Source: Bacteroidaceae bacterium
GTDB lineage: Bacteria; Bacteroidota; Bacteroidia; Bacteroidales; Bacteroidaceae
Direction of reading: 5' to 3'
NCBI GenBank assembly: GCA_017617635.1
Contig: JAFZVW010000006.1
Coordinates: 1-53,953 of the forward strand
Length of the DNA: 53,953 nucleotides
Shown here in pieces: positions 1 through 8,384 of this stretch; position 1 is the first letter of the stretch; each line of letters starts with the position of its first letter. The position numbers were made by a program, and so were the translations under genes. Under the pieces are notes generated by a model, which saw only the letters and a program-made list of their open reading frames with translations, had not been told where the DNA came from and did not search any database.

Positions 1-253
1 CATCTACGTGTCCGGATGCCTTCCATGTGGTGGGGTGCATGAAGATGGCTGCATCTATACCCACAATATTCTCGTGCAGCAGCACCATGCTCTGCCACCA
101 GTATTGCTTTATATTGTTCTTCAGCTCAACACCGTTCTGTCCGTAGTCATACACAGCACCTAAACCATCATAGATGTCGCTGCTGGGAAATACAAAACCA
201 TATTCTTTACAGTGTGAAACTATCTTCTTGAAAACGTCTTCCTGTTGTGCCAT
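1..253 (-). CDS. glyS: Glycine--tRNA ligase, 5' end only (partial)
   Basis: The first 84 codons of a gene that runs off the left edge. The translation contains the N-terminal signatures of the single-chain (alpha2) class II glycyl-tRNA synthetase: GFVFPSSDIYDGLG, then YDYGQNGVELKNNIKQYWW, then DAAIFMHPTTWKASGHVD. The enzyme charges tRNA-Gly with glycine in the cytoplasm. The ATG is the complement of 251-253. A candidate promoter -7 box (TATATTTG) lies upstream at 315-322 on the same strand. It is divergent from the sigma factor gene. The remainder of the catalytic core and the anticodon-binding domain lie outside the window. Confidence 0.9.
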   Translation of the reverse strand, partial: MAQQEDVFKKIVSHCKEYGFVFPSSDIYDGLGAVYDYGQNGVELKNNIKQYWWQSMVLLHENIVGIDAAIFMHPTTWKASGHVD

Positions 254-314
254 ATTTAATCAAATTTTTTTATTATCAATTGACAAGATGGGCTCCAATA
301 TCCCAATTTGGTGA

Positions 315-322
315 CAAATATA
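315..322 (-). promoter_or_regulatory. Candidate -7 box for the glycyl-tRNA synthetase gene
   Basis: The minus strand reads TATATTTG, matching the Bacteroidota TAnnTTTG -7 consensus. It implies a leader of roughly 55 nt before the ATG at 253. I see no TTG -33 element at the expected spacing, so confidence is moderate. Confidence 0.4.
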
Positions 323-395
323 GTGCTTTAATGCAGAATCTCGGAGATTGATGCTATATAAATAAGGTGAATAAATAAAAAAAGTGACATTTTTT

Positions 396-426
396 TTGCT
401 CATGTCGGGGAAAAAGCATACTTTTG
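396..426 (+). promoter_or_regulatory. Promoter of the primary sigma factor gene
   Basis: TTG at 396-398 is followed by a 20-bp spacer and TACTTTTG at 419-426, a full match to the Bacteroidota primary-sigma promoter (TTTG-N19/20-TAnnTTTG). It leaves a leader of about 20 nt before the ATG at 453. Confidence 0.7.
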
Positions 427-452
427 TCGACCGTAAGCAAAAGTGCACGTAA

Positions 453-1313
453 ATGAGACAACTTAAAATCACAAAAAGCATCACCAGCCGTGACAGCCAG
501 TCGTTGGACAAATACCTTCAGGAAATCGGGCGTGAGCAGTTGCTGACAGTTGAAGAGGAAGTAGAGCTAAGCCAGCGCATCCGTCGCGGAGACCGTCGTG
601 CCCAAGACACCCTGGTACGCAGCAACCTGCGTTTCGTGGTATCTGTAGCCAAACAGTATCAAAACCAGGGATTAAGTCTTCCTGATTTGATAAACGAGGG
701 TAACATGGGCTTGATAAAAGCTGCTGAAAAGTTCGATGAAACCCGTGGTTTTAAATTTATCAGTTATGCTGTATGGTGGATTCGCCAGACTATCCTGCAG
801 GCATTGGCCGAACAGAGCCGAATTGTACGCCTGCCATTGAATCAGGTCAGTGCCGTAAACAAAATCAGCAAGGCAATAACCAAGTTCGAGCAGGAGAACG
901 AGCGTAAGCCAAGTCCCGAGGAACTGGCAGAACTTGTCAACGAAGTTCCAGAAAAAATCAATGACAGCCTGCGTGCCAGCGGACGTCATGTCAGCGTGGA
1001 TGCACCTTTCATCGAAGGTGAAGACAACAGTCTGCTGGATGTAATGGAAAATACCGATGCCCCAAGTGCAGACAATACGCTTATCAACGAATCTCTGCAA
1101 AAGGAGATTTCCCGCGCACTGGAAATCCTGAACGAGCGCGAGCGTGACATCATCGAGATGAGCTTCGGTATTGCACAGCCGGAGATGACCTTGGAGGAAA
1201 TCGGTGACAGATTCGGGCTTACACGAGAGCGTGTCCGCCAGATACGCGAAAAGGCAATCCGCAAACTGCGCAGCGCCAATAAGAACAGCCTGCTGAGGTC
1301 ATATCTGGGCTAA
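453..1313 (+). CDS. rpoD: RNA polymerase primary sigma factor, Bacteroidota type
   Basis: 286 residues, the usual length for the Bacteroidota housekeeping sigma factor, which lacks region 1.1 and the large non-conserved insert of proteobacterial RpoD. Region 1.2 begins near residue 18 (DKYLQEIG). Region 2 holds [33 protein letters not shown] and the -10-binding motif [11 protein letters not shown] (about 103-113). The region 4 helix-turn-helix is near the C-terminus ([19 protein letters not shown]). It directs core polymerase to promoters such as the TTG/TAnnTTTG elements seen across this window. The gene stands alone and ends 7 bp from the convergent GH109-like gene. Confidence 0.95.
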   Translation: MRQLKITKSITSRDSQSLDKYLQEIGREQLLTVEEEVELSQRIRRGDRRAQDTLVRSNLRFVVSVAKQYQNQGLSLPDLINEGNMGLIKAAEKFDETRGFKFISYAVWWIRQTILQALAEQSRIVRLPLNQVSAVNKISKAITKFEQENERKPSPEELAELVNEVPEKINDSLRASGRHVSVDAPFIEGEDNSLLDVMENTDAPSADNTLINESLQKEISRALEILNERERDIIEMSFGIAQPEMTLEEIGDRFGLTRERVRQIREKAIRKLRSANKNSLLRSYLG

Positions 1314-1320
1314 GCCTCCC

Positions 1321-2349
1321 CTAAAACGAGGGAAATTGAACCGGTGCAGAGTTATCCATAGCAGACTTTGCCGTCAGTTCAACCGCACAGGACCAAAGAG
1401 CAGCTTCATATACATCAGCATCAAAGGACGGTTCCGGAAGGCCGTCCTTTCTGTTTGCCAAAACCTGATGCATAGTGTCTATGACACGGCGATCCATAAT
1501 ATAGTTCATCAGGTTGCTGGCACCGCAAGCCTTGCCCTGGACAATCAAGTCACGATACTCCTGCGGGATAAAACTCTCGACATACTCCTGAGCATCATCC
1601 CCTGTAAGACTTATGCTGCCTCCATCCGCATCTTTTCTCTCCAATACTACCGTTGGAAGCGGGTATTTCTGCAGAAAGCCGAGAGTTCCGCATACAGTCT
1701 GCATACGGTTGTAAGGACGTGGCGTCGAAATATCATAATGCAACAATATGGAAACACCCTTACGGCTTCGTATCAGCGACGTATTGGTATGATCGCCCGG
1801 AATTGAAGAAGACAACGAGACCAGATAATCCAGCGTATCATCGTCATCGAGCAACTGGCACATAGGTCCAAAGGCATGAGTAGGATATGGATTACCTGCA
1901 TGACGACGTCCGTAACTGCGCATCCATCCCTCAGGTACAGTATGGGCATAGGCTCCCTCCAGATGCTTGATGCGTCCGAGCATACCACGACGGACCATTT
2001 CCCGCGCACCCAAATGCCATGTATCGTAGCAGCAGTTCTCCAGCATAATACAATGTCGCCCTGTTCTACGAGACACCCTGACCAGTTCCTGACATTCGGC
2101 AACAGTCATTACAGCAGGCACTTCGAGAGCAACATCCCTGCCACATTCCATTGCCAGGGTAGCCATACGCAGGTGCCACTCCCACGGAGTACATATCCAC
2201 ACAAGGTCCACACGGCTGTCAGTTACAACCTCACGCCAATCCGTATCCAGGTCACATTGGTGCGTGACATTTACCGTAGGGATATCCTTCAGCCTTGCCA
2301 ATGTGGCACGACCTCGCTGGCCCATACCTATAATGGCGATATTTACCAT
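1321..2349 (-). CDS. Gfo/Idh/MocA-family protein, GH109-like
   Basis: 342 residues. The N-terminal Rossmann fold starts immediately (IAIIGMGQRGRATL). The C-terminal half carries features I associate with glycoside hydrolase family 109 (NAD-dependent alpha-N-acetylgalactosaminidase-like proteins): MLENCCYD, GNPYPTHAFGP, TSLIRSRKGVSILLHYD with STPRPYNR, and a terminal DADVYEAALWS. Substrate is not determinable; a glycoside or sugar derivative using tightly bound NAD is the family expectation. Unlike many GH109 proteins it shows no signal peptide and is short, so it is probably cytoplasmic. A simple sugar dehydrogenase is the alternative. It is convergent to rpoD and divergent from the surface island. 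Confidence 0.75.
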   Translation of the reverse strand: MVNIAIIGMGQRGRATLARLKDIPTVNVTHQCDLDTDWREVVTDSRVDLVWICTPWEWHLRMATLAMECGRDVALEVPAVMTVAECQELVRVSRRTGRHCIMLENCCYDTWHLGAREMVRRGMLGRIKHLEGAYAHTVPEGWMRSYGRRHAGNPYPTHAFGPMCQLLDDDDTLDYLVSLSSSIPGDHTNTSLIRSRKGVSILLHYDISTPRPYNRMQTVCGTLGFLQKYPLPTVVLERKDADGGSISLTGDDAQEYVESFIPQEYRDLIVQGKACGASNLMNYIMDRRVIDTMHQVLANRKDGLPEPSFDADVYEAALWSCAVELTAKSAMDNSAPVQFPSF

Positions 2350-2353
2350 ACCA

Positions 2354-2361
2354 CAAAGATA
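2354..2361 (-). promoter_or_regulatory. Possible -7 box, GH109-like gene
   Basis: The minus strand reads TATCTTTG (TAnnTTTG). It lies only 4 bp upstream of the ATG at 2349, so a transcript from it would be leaderless or nearly so. No -33 TTG is visible at the right spacing. Confidence 0.3.
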
Positions 2362-2399
2362 CGTTTTCTTTTTGATATACGTTATTTATTACATTATTT

Positions 2400-2430
2400 T
2401 TTGCAATTTGAACCTAAAATGCTAAATTTG
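2400..2430 (+). promoter_or_regulatory. Promoter of the plus-strand surface operon
   Basis: TTTG at 2400-2403, a 19-bp spacer, and TAAATTTG at 2423-2430 form a complete Bacteroidota promoter. Transcription should start near 2436. This rules out the in-frame ATG at 2419 and supports the ATG at 2452 as the first start codon of the operon. Confidence 0.7.
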
Positions 2431-2451
2431 CATGCGTATAATAAAAGACAG

Positions 2452-4038
2452 ATGAGATATCAGGGCAGTATGTTTATCCTCGCGTTGCTTTTATGCAGCG
2501 TTACCATGACATTTGCCCAGTTCAAGGGGACAACTTGGGAACAACGTCTGGGAACAGGCAAGGACAGCATCGAGGCACGCAAGCTATACATCGGACTCTT
2601 CAACGATTTTATCACACCCAGGCGCGAGTATAACGACAGCACCTACATGATGTGGCGCAAGATGCTGGCCTATGCTCCATACGTGGATTATTATTTCTAT
2701 AGTTCCGGCTGGATGGAATCCTTCCTGCTTCAGCAAATCAGGAAACAGAGCGACCGCGCCGTCCAGCTGATGTATTTCCAGGATCTGATGGAAATAGAGG
2801 ACAGACTGATTTGGGATCGCACAAGACTGAACTCGCTGCGAATGCTTACAAACCTGAAAAACGAACAGAGTGAGGCTGACGCATTGGTTAACAAAGCCCA
2901 TTACTATTACAGTGTAGGCAAGCAGTACTTTAGCGGCACACCAGCCTATAGCCCCGATTCAGCATACTGGTATTACAGCAAGGCATTCGAAAAGGTTCGC
3001 GAATCCAGGGATGTGACAGGCAGTGAGATAATAGGTATCTACCTTTGGGAAAACTTCGACACAAGCTATTCGCTGTTCAAAAGTAACCGCGACAGATACC
3101 AGGAGCAGTTTCTTACAGACTATCTTGACTGCATCTCGTCATGTGACAAGATGCTGATGCCTGCGTACGACGAAACAGACAGTGTCAGACAGCAGCAGTT
3201 ACTGGGGAAATACTGGCATTACCGTGATACTATCCAGAAAGTTTTCAGTGCCAGCGGCGCAGCTACGCCAGAACGCCTTAATGACTATTACGGCAAACGT
3301 CTGGACACATACCGACAGGATGCCGCCTATATGAACAAGGCCATCCACCTTATGACCGAGAACGGAGCAACTGGCATCGATGCCTACTATAACTATTGCG
3401 AAGCCAGCAATATACTGGAACCTACATACGAAAACAGTATCGGATGTGCATTGTCTTCCAAACGTGACGGCCTGCACGAGGAAATGGTGCGCTATTTCCT
3501 ACAGGCCAAGGATCTGGCAGGCAATGACCTGCAAAAAGCCCTGGTTGCCTATATGATAGGTATTGCATCTAACATCCAACGTCCCAAAAATCCTGAGACA
3601 AACAAGAACTATCCAATAGGGACACCAGAGTATAGACAATGGCAAAAGTCTGCAATGCTTGCAGAAGCCAACCTCAAGCAGGTTCTTGATCTGGAGCCAG
3701 CGCTTATGAACAGCGGCAGTATAGCCATGCGTCAAATCCCAGCTCACGCTGCATTCCAGATTGCCCTTGCAGAATACCGCATGAGCCAGTCAAGCCGTGA
3801 CTGTGACGAAGCAATCAGGTACGTGCGCCTGGCAATGCAAAAGCAACCGTCGCTATATAACCGCAATGCCCAGGATATGATAGCAAACATATCCAACACA
3901 CGCGATGCATATATCAGCAACGAGAACATCCGCAAGCGCAACAATAACAAGCAGGTAAACTCGCAGCGTAATGCCGAGTACGAGGAATACATCAAACGCA
4001 AGAAGGCAGAAGAGAACTTCTGGAACAGAAGAAAATGA
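2452..4038 (+). CDS. Secreted helical (TPR-like) protein of the surface island
   Basis: 528 residues with a clear signal peptide (MRYQGSMFILALLLCSVTMT, then cleavage after FA). The mature part is mostly helical and rich in Tyr, Asp, Arg and Gln. Segments such as SAYWYYSKAFEKV and CDEAIRYVRLAMQKQPSLYN look like degenerate tetratricopeptide helices. The C-terminal 40 residues are highly charged (KRNNNKQ, YIKRKKAEENFWNRRK) and may form a coiled coil. I do not recognise a named family. The start is chosen because the promoter box overlaps the more upstream in-frame ATG. Its stop overlaps the next gene's start (ATGA), so the two are translationally coupled. A periplasmic assembly or scaffolding role for the surface structure is inference. 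Confidence 0.8.
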   Translation: MRYQGSMFILALLLCSVTMTFAQFKGTTWEQRLGTGKDSIEARKLYIGLFNDFITPRREYNDSTYMMWRKMLAYAPYVDYYFYSSGWMESFLLQQIRKQSDRAVQLMYFQDLMEIEDRLIWDRTRLNSLRMLTNLKNEQSEADALVNKAHYYYSVGKQYFSGTPAYSPDSAYWYYSKAFEKVRESRDVTGSEIIGIYLWENFDTSYSLFKSNRDRYQEQFLTDYLDCISSCDKMLMPAYDETDSVRQQQLLGKYWHYRDTIQKVFSASGAATPERLNDYYGKRLDTYRQDAAYMNKAIHLMTENGATGIDAYYNYCEASNILEPTYENSIGCALSSKRDGLHEEMVRYFLQAKDLAGNDLQKALVAYMIGIASNIQRPKNPETNKNYPIGTPEYRQWQKSAMLAEANLKQVLDLEPALMNSGSIAMRQIPAHAAFQIALAEYRMSQSSRDCDEAIRYVRLAMQKQPSLYNRNAQDMIANISNTRDAYISNENIRKRNNNKQVNSQRNAEYEEYIKRKKAEENFWNRRK

Positions 4039-5294
4039 AAGTAAGGTTCTGTACATACACACTAACGGCCATCATACTAATGCTTGCAACACCAGGTGCA
4101 GGATGTGCCCAGATAGATGATACAGAGCGTCGTCACAGCACCTTAACTCCCGAGGCTGAAGCCTATTACGTAAGTCTTATTCCCAAAAAAGACACAACAT
4201 TCACATCCATTGCCCTGAACAGTCGGAAAAACAGTTTCTGGAAACGATGGAGCGTTCATACCAATATCGTTGACTGGCTGCTTACACTGCCCAATCTGGG
4301 AATAGAGTATGACCTCAGCGGCAAGACACGCACACATTACAGCGTGGCCGTATTCGGACGGATAAACCCCAAGACGCACCATTCATTCTCACCACGCTTC
4401 ATATTCAACATCAACAGCGTGCGTGCAGAAGTTCGCAAGTATTGGCGTACCGGCAAGTACGGCAAGAAGGTATATTACCACGACGAATATACAAAACTGG
4501 TCACAAACCGCAAGAATCCAGCGTACAACGCAGACTCCTTGCGCGGACGCCTTTATAATCTGACCCACAAGGTGCGGCGTAACATCCTCAGTGGCCGCAC
4601 ACTGGAAAATCCACGCAACTGGCGTGCCTATTACCTGAGTGCATGGATAGCATACAACCAGTGGGCAATCAAAATTACGGGCACCGGTAGCCAAGGACGC
4701 GGCCTTGCCGCAGGTGCAGGCTTCGGATGGAGTGTTCCGCTATTGCCGCAGCGATTTCCCCGTGAGGGAAGTCTGGACCTGGACCTTGGTATCAGTGTCG
4801 GCTGGATGATTGCAAAATATGACAAATTCCAATACGACGATTACACCGGATGTTACATTAAAATCCCTGAAAGCAGCCGTGCAAGCTGGGGATTTATCCC
4901 CTACCCCATCGTTCAGGACCTACACATAGGCCTGGTGTGGCGTATGCGCAGCATCAAGAACAAGGTCGACCTTTCACTCGTAGACGATTACTCGAAAACT
5001 GTTGACAGATTCAAGGAACGTCAACGCCGTGAAGCGTGGATTCGCGACAGCATACTGGTACGCAACGGCGAAATCCGCGACTCGATGGAAATACGCAGGC
5101 AATGGGAGGTCGACAGCACCCGATACTGGGACTGGTACCACGAACGCCGTCTAAAGGCAGCACGCATACTAAAATCCGATACGGTATTCAGCGGTCAGGA
5201 TATGATACTGGAGATGAAACTTCTGAAGGGCATCAAAAACCCCAAGATTATAAAGAAAGCCCTCGGCAGGAAAAACAAGAACAAGAGGAAATGA
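4035..5294 (+). CDS. DUF3575-domain protein (fimbria-associated)
   Basis: 419 residues with a signal peptide ending near GAGCAQ. The central part resembles DUF3575: WSVHTNIVDWLLTLPNLGIEYDL, then SVAVFGRI, then WRAYYLSAWIAY, then GRGLAAGAGFGWS and LDLDLGISVGWMIAKYDKF. Such proteins are small outer-membrane-barrel-like proteins found beside Bacteroidota fimbrial genes. This one carries an insertion after the first barrel strands (about residues 125-190) and a long charged C-terminal tail (about 310-419, many Arg, Lys, Asp), larger than the usual ~200-residue members. It is coupled by ATGA overlaps at both ends. The domain call is by eye; its exact function is unknown. Confidence 0.75.
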   Translation: MKVRFCTYTLTAIILMLATPGAGCAQIDDTERRHSTLTPEAEAYYVSLIPKKDTTFTSIALNSRKNSFWKRWSVHTNIVDWLLTLPNLGIEYDLSGKTRTHYSVAVFGRINPKTHHSFSPRFIFNINSVRAEVRKYWRTGKYGKKVYYHDEYTKLVTNRKNPAYNADSLRGRLYNLTHKVRRNILSGRTLENPRNWRAYYLSAWIAYNQWAIKITGTGSQGRGLAAGAGFGWSVPLLPQRFPREGSLDLDLGISVGWMIAKYDKFQYDDYTGCYIKIPESSRASWGFIPYPIVQDLHIGLVWRMRSIKNKVDLSLVDDYSKTVDRFKERQRREAWIRDSILVRNGEIRDSMEIRRQWEVDSTRYWDWYHERRLKAARILKSDTVFSGQDMILEMKLLKGIKNPKIIKKALGRKNKNKRK

Positions 5295-7840
5295 AACGAA
5301 TACTGACTATCTTCTTATTGTCTGCCGCTATGGCATTGCCTGCAGTAGCCCAGTATGTCAATATACAGATATACACTCAGGAGGAGGGCAAGGAACGACT
5401 CCCTAAGAGCGGTGTACAGATATGGACATTCAACGGACGCTCTGACGCCGAGCGTGCCTTGAACAAATACCTGAGCGGAAGCAGCATAGGCAGGGCCGAT
5501 GGTGTCTTGGATACGGATCATACGCGCGGACAGATGCTTCAGTTGCGTGGTACATATCACGGCTATCTGATTATCGATGACGGCTTCGAGTTCACAAAAG
5601 CCATCCCTTGTCAGGATTTACTTCACATAGACGGAAACGGTCAACAGATACTTACCTACACTTTTGTAACTAAGGCACGCAAGAGTAAACTAGACGGGGT
5701 GACAGAGATGAAGAACGTGGATATAACAGGCAAGCGTACTGCACGAAAGGCAAAAGCCGGCTCTGCCTATGCCTGCGGACACAAACTGGCATATGACAAA
5801 ATGATTCTGCTGGACCGCGACCTTACACGCACCAATGCCCGTTGGGTAGTCAGCCCGTACCTGATACTGCCTGACCAGAACAACGACACGGTATGTTTCC
5901 TGCCTCCAGTTGTCTACGACGGCTTTGCATACCACCGCACTATGGAACGCCTGATGGGATTCCAGCGTGACGAATACGACCATGACAAGAATGACAAATT
6001 GGGCAGATACGTAATTCCCTACCGTTACATGCAAACCCGCAAAGACGACCAGGTACACGTTGTCGGAGTATGGAACGGCTACGATGAAACCAAGAACTAT
6101 CGCCTGCTGGGGCATGTCTGGTACGAGGACTACAACACTGTGTATCACGAGGATGTCATAACAATCTGGGATGGAAAACCAAAACGCCCTCAGCGATACC
6201 TTGACTGGGCCTCTGCCATGGTCGAAATACCAGTCGAACCATCACGTTATGCAAGACGAGAATTGCTCGAGATACAGAACTTCAAGGACCACCTTTCGCT
6301 GGAGTTCGAAAAAGGCAAGGCCTCGCTCAATATGGATGACAGCACAACGGTAGCCCAGCTGGATGCTGTTGTCGGGCGTCTGCGGGCCATTACAGACAAT
6401 CCCGAGAGCGAGTTGCAAAGCATCACGATTCGCGGATACTCTTCACCCGAAGGCTCTGTTGCGACAAACCGCAGGCTCAGCCACGAGCGCTCGGCATACC
6501 TCTCGCAACTTCTCACTGCACACATAGGTGCCCGCCTGCCGCATCCTCAGGTAAGGTTTGACAGCAACGACAACATCATCCCCTGGGACAAAGTGGCACA
6601 CGCATTGGACAGTATCGGTACGGACGAGACACGCGCAATGGCAGCATCCCTGCGCAGCATTACTGAACACAACAGGAACATGGATGTACAATGGTCTCAG
6701 ATTCGCGGCCAAAGCTGGTATCCTTATGTCGAGAAGCACATCCTGCCCGGCCTACGTCAGGTAATAATCGAGTACGCCGCAACCGAGGCTCGCATCATTC
6801 CACCCGACGAAACCTATAGACGTTACAGAAACGGAGAGAAGGGATATGCAGACGGTTCATCCCTGATGCCCTATCAGGCCTACCATCTGATGAATACATT
6901 GTATGACTTAGGCGACTGGGAAGGACTGGAACGCATAGCATACAATGCATACCATAGTAGCAACCTGGAGATGAAACAGCTTGCCTGGCGTCATACACGC
7001 GACATGAGCCAACCCGTCATTACCGAAAATGGAGATACTACATATACCCTGAAACACAGTGAGGATTTCCTGCGTCCATACGAACTGGCCGCATACTACC
7101 TGAGCAAATGCCTTATACGCCGCGGAAAAGCCGACACCAATATACTCCAGCCATATTTGGATGACTCGAACAATGGTTTGGAAAACCAAAAACGCGACAA
7201 CTCAGGTAATCTGCGAGAGTGGTGGAACGACGTTGCAATTGCATTAAACCAGACACGAATGTATTGCCTTGACAATGATTTTGAGAAAGCAACCTTCTGT
7301 GCCGCCAACCACCTTCCCGATGACGACAGGTTTACTACCTTCCACATGATGCTGCGCGCGATGAACTGCGAATGGCACGTTCCCGAGGTGCGTGACGCCG
7401 TAGCCTCCACATCACCGATGAATGCCATTGCAATGTATATCGCCCAGGATCAGCCCCAGTATTACCTTAAGGCAGACTCGATACTGAAGAACGACACCAC
7501 AATGTCGCTCCAGGATGCCCGTGTGCAATACCTCAGGGCAATCTGCCGTTTCCGCACCGAATGTCCAACCTGTGAGGACGAAAATATACGCCATTACTCC
7601 TCACAGAACGCATACGACCCCAGTGCCGCCATGTATGGAGAAAAAGCAGCCGATTGGGCAGCTCCCATGCTCGAAGCGTTCCGGCTGAATCCAGAAAATG
7701 CCGAATACATCAAGACCGACGGTTACTTCAACGATGCATACCGTAGCCTTGTACTGTACTTCTGGAAACGCATACAGGACGGCATTCCAATTACCGACAT
7801 ATGTCAAGAATATGATGAACTGGTTGCAAAATACAATTAA
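5291..7840 (+). CDS. Large secreted protein with an internal OmpA-like domain
   Basis: 849 residues; signal peptide MKRILTIFLLSAAMALPAVA followed by Q. Residues up to about 330 form an N-terminal region of unrecognised fold. An OmpA-C-like peptidoglycan-binding segment follows around 335-430, marked by ITIRGYSSPEGS and NRRLSHERSAYLSQLL. About 420 further residues are mainly helical, with TPR-like stretches (YQAYHLMNTLYDLGDWEGLE, NAIAMYIAQDQPQYYLKADS). An OmpA domain in the middle rather than at the end is unusual. The start overlaps the previous stop (ATGA). Anchoring the surface structure to the cell wall is the likely role, inferred from the domain and the neighbours. Confidence 0.8.
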   Translation: MKRILTIFLLSAAMALPAVAQYVNIQIYTQEEGKERLPKSGVQIWTFNGRSDAERALNKYLSGSSIGRADGVLDTDHTRGQMLQLRGTYHGYLIIDDGFEFTKAIPCQDLLHIDGNGQQILTYTFVTKARKSKLDGVTEMKNVDITGKRTARKAKAGSAYACGHKLAYDKMILLDRDLTRTNARWVVSPYLILPDQNNDTVCFLPPVVYDGFAYHRTMERLMGFQRDEYDHDKNDKLGRYVIPYRYMQTRKDDQVHVVGVWNGYDETKNYRLLGHVWYEDYNTVYHEDVITIWDGKPKRPQRYLDWASAMVEIPVEPSRYARRELLEIQNFKDHLSLEFEKGKASLNMDDSTTVAQLDAVVGRLRAITDNPESELQSITIRGYSSPEGSVATNRRLSHERSAYLSQLLTAHIGARLPHPQVRFDSNDNIIPWDKVAHALDSIGTDETRAMAASLRSITEHNRNMDVQWSQIRGQSWYPYVEKHILPGLRQVIIEYAATEARIIPPDETYRRYRNGEKGYADGSSLMPYQAYHLMNTLYDLGDWEGLERIAYNAYHSSNLEMKQLAWRHTRDMSQPVITENGDTTYTLKHSEDFLRPYELAAYYLSKCLIRRGKADTNILQPYLDDSNNGLENQKRDNSGNLREWWNDVAIALNQTRMYCLDNDFEKATFCAANHLPDDDRFTTFHMMLRAMNCEWHVPEVRDAVASTSPMNAIAMYIAQDQPQYYLKADSILKNDTTMSLQDARVQYLRAICRFRTECPTCEDENIRHYSSQNAYDPSAAMYGEKAADWAAPMLEAFRLNPENAEYIKTDGYFNDAYRSLVLYFWKRIQDGIPITDICQEYDELVAKYN

Positions 7841-8372
7841 GACTCTCACGATAACCGGCTGCATGCTGACATTTGCCCATAAAGCAGATGCCCAGAAACT
7901 TGCCGTCAGGAGCGATGCTCTCCTTGATGTCGCATGCGTACCCAACCTGTCACTCGACATCGCCCTAGGAAGCAAGACTTCAGTCTCACTCGAGGGATTC
8001 GGCTCATGGACACTGTACGGACACCCGTTCAAGACCTACGGTGTCATCCCTGAATTCCGTTACTGGTTCAGCGGGCGCACCTTTACCAGGTGGTTTGTCG
8101 GCATTGACATGATTCTGGCAGCCTACAAGGTGCAGTTCCGAAGCAAGGTATATGACGGAGAATGCTACGGCGGAGGTATAACCTTCGGCTACGACTTCAA
8201 TCTGGGGCGCCACTGGAGTCTGGACCTCCATGCAGGCGTTGCACCGGTTTACTACAATCATCGCCGTTCGTATCAGGGAGATGTACTGGACAGTCCCACC
8301 GAATACAAGGAAAACGGAATTGCCATCCTGCCCCTGCAGGTCGGTATCAGTTTTGTCTACATAATTAAATAG
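7812..8372 (+). CDS. DUF3575-like outer-membrane protein
   Basis: 186 residues beginning MMNWLQNTIKTLTITGCMLT, with a signal peptide ending near HKADAQ. The body is a short barrel of alternating strands: LDVACVPNLSLDIALGSKTS, then PEFRYWFSGRTFTRWFVGID, then GGGITFGYDFNLGRHWSLDL, and a terminal aromatic strand. This is the compact DUF3575 pattern. The start (7812 or the adjacent 7815) lies inside the upstream gene's last 29 bp, which indicates coupling. A second DUF3575-type protein in the same operon suggests a paired or repeated role in the surface apparatus. Confidence 0.8.
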   Translation: MMNWLQNTIKTLTITGCMLTFAHKADAQKLAVRSDALLDVACVPNLSLDIALGSKTSVSLEGFGSWTLYGHPFKTYGVIPEFRYWFSGRTFTRWFVGIDMILAAYKVQFRSKVYDGECYGGGITFGYDFNLGRHWSLDLHAGVAPVYYNHRRSYQGDVLDSPTEYKENGIAILPLQVGISFVYIIK

Positions 8373-8384
8373 CACAGCATAGTA

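Noticed and set aside
1876-2451. In-frame extension of the helical secreted protein upstream of 2452
   Set aside because: It is antisense to the GH109-like gene, a full promoter lies at 2400-2430, and a proper signal peptide begins at 2452.
5036-5290. In-frame extension of the OmpA-domain protein into the preceding gene
   Set aside because: It overlaps the coding sequence of the DUF3575 protein in another frame, and a signal peptide starts at 5291 with an ATGA junction.
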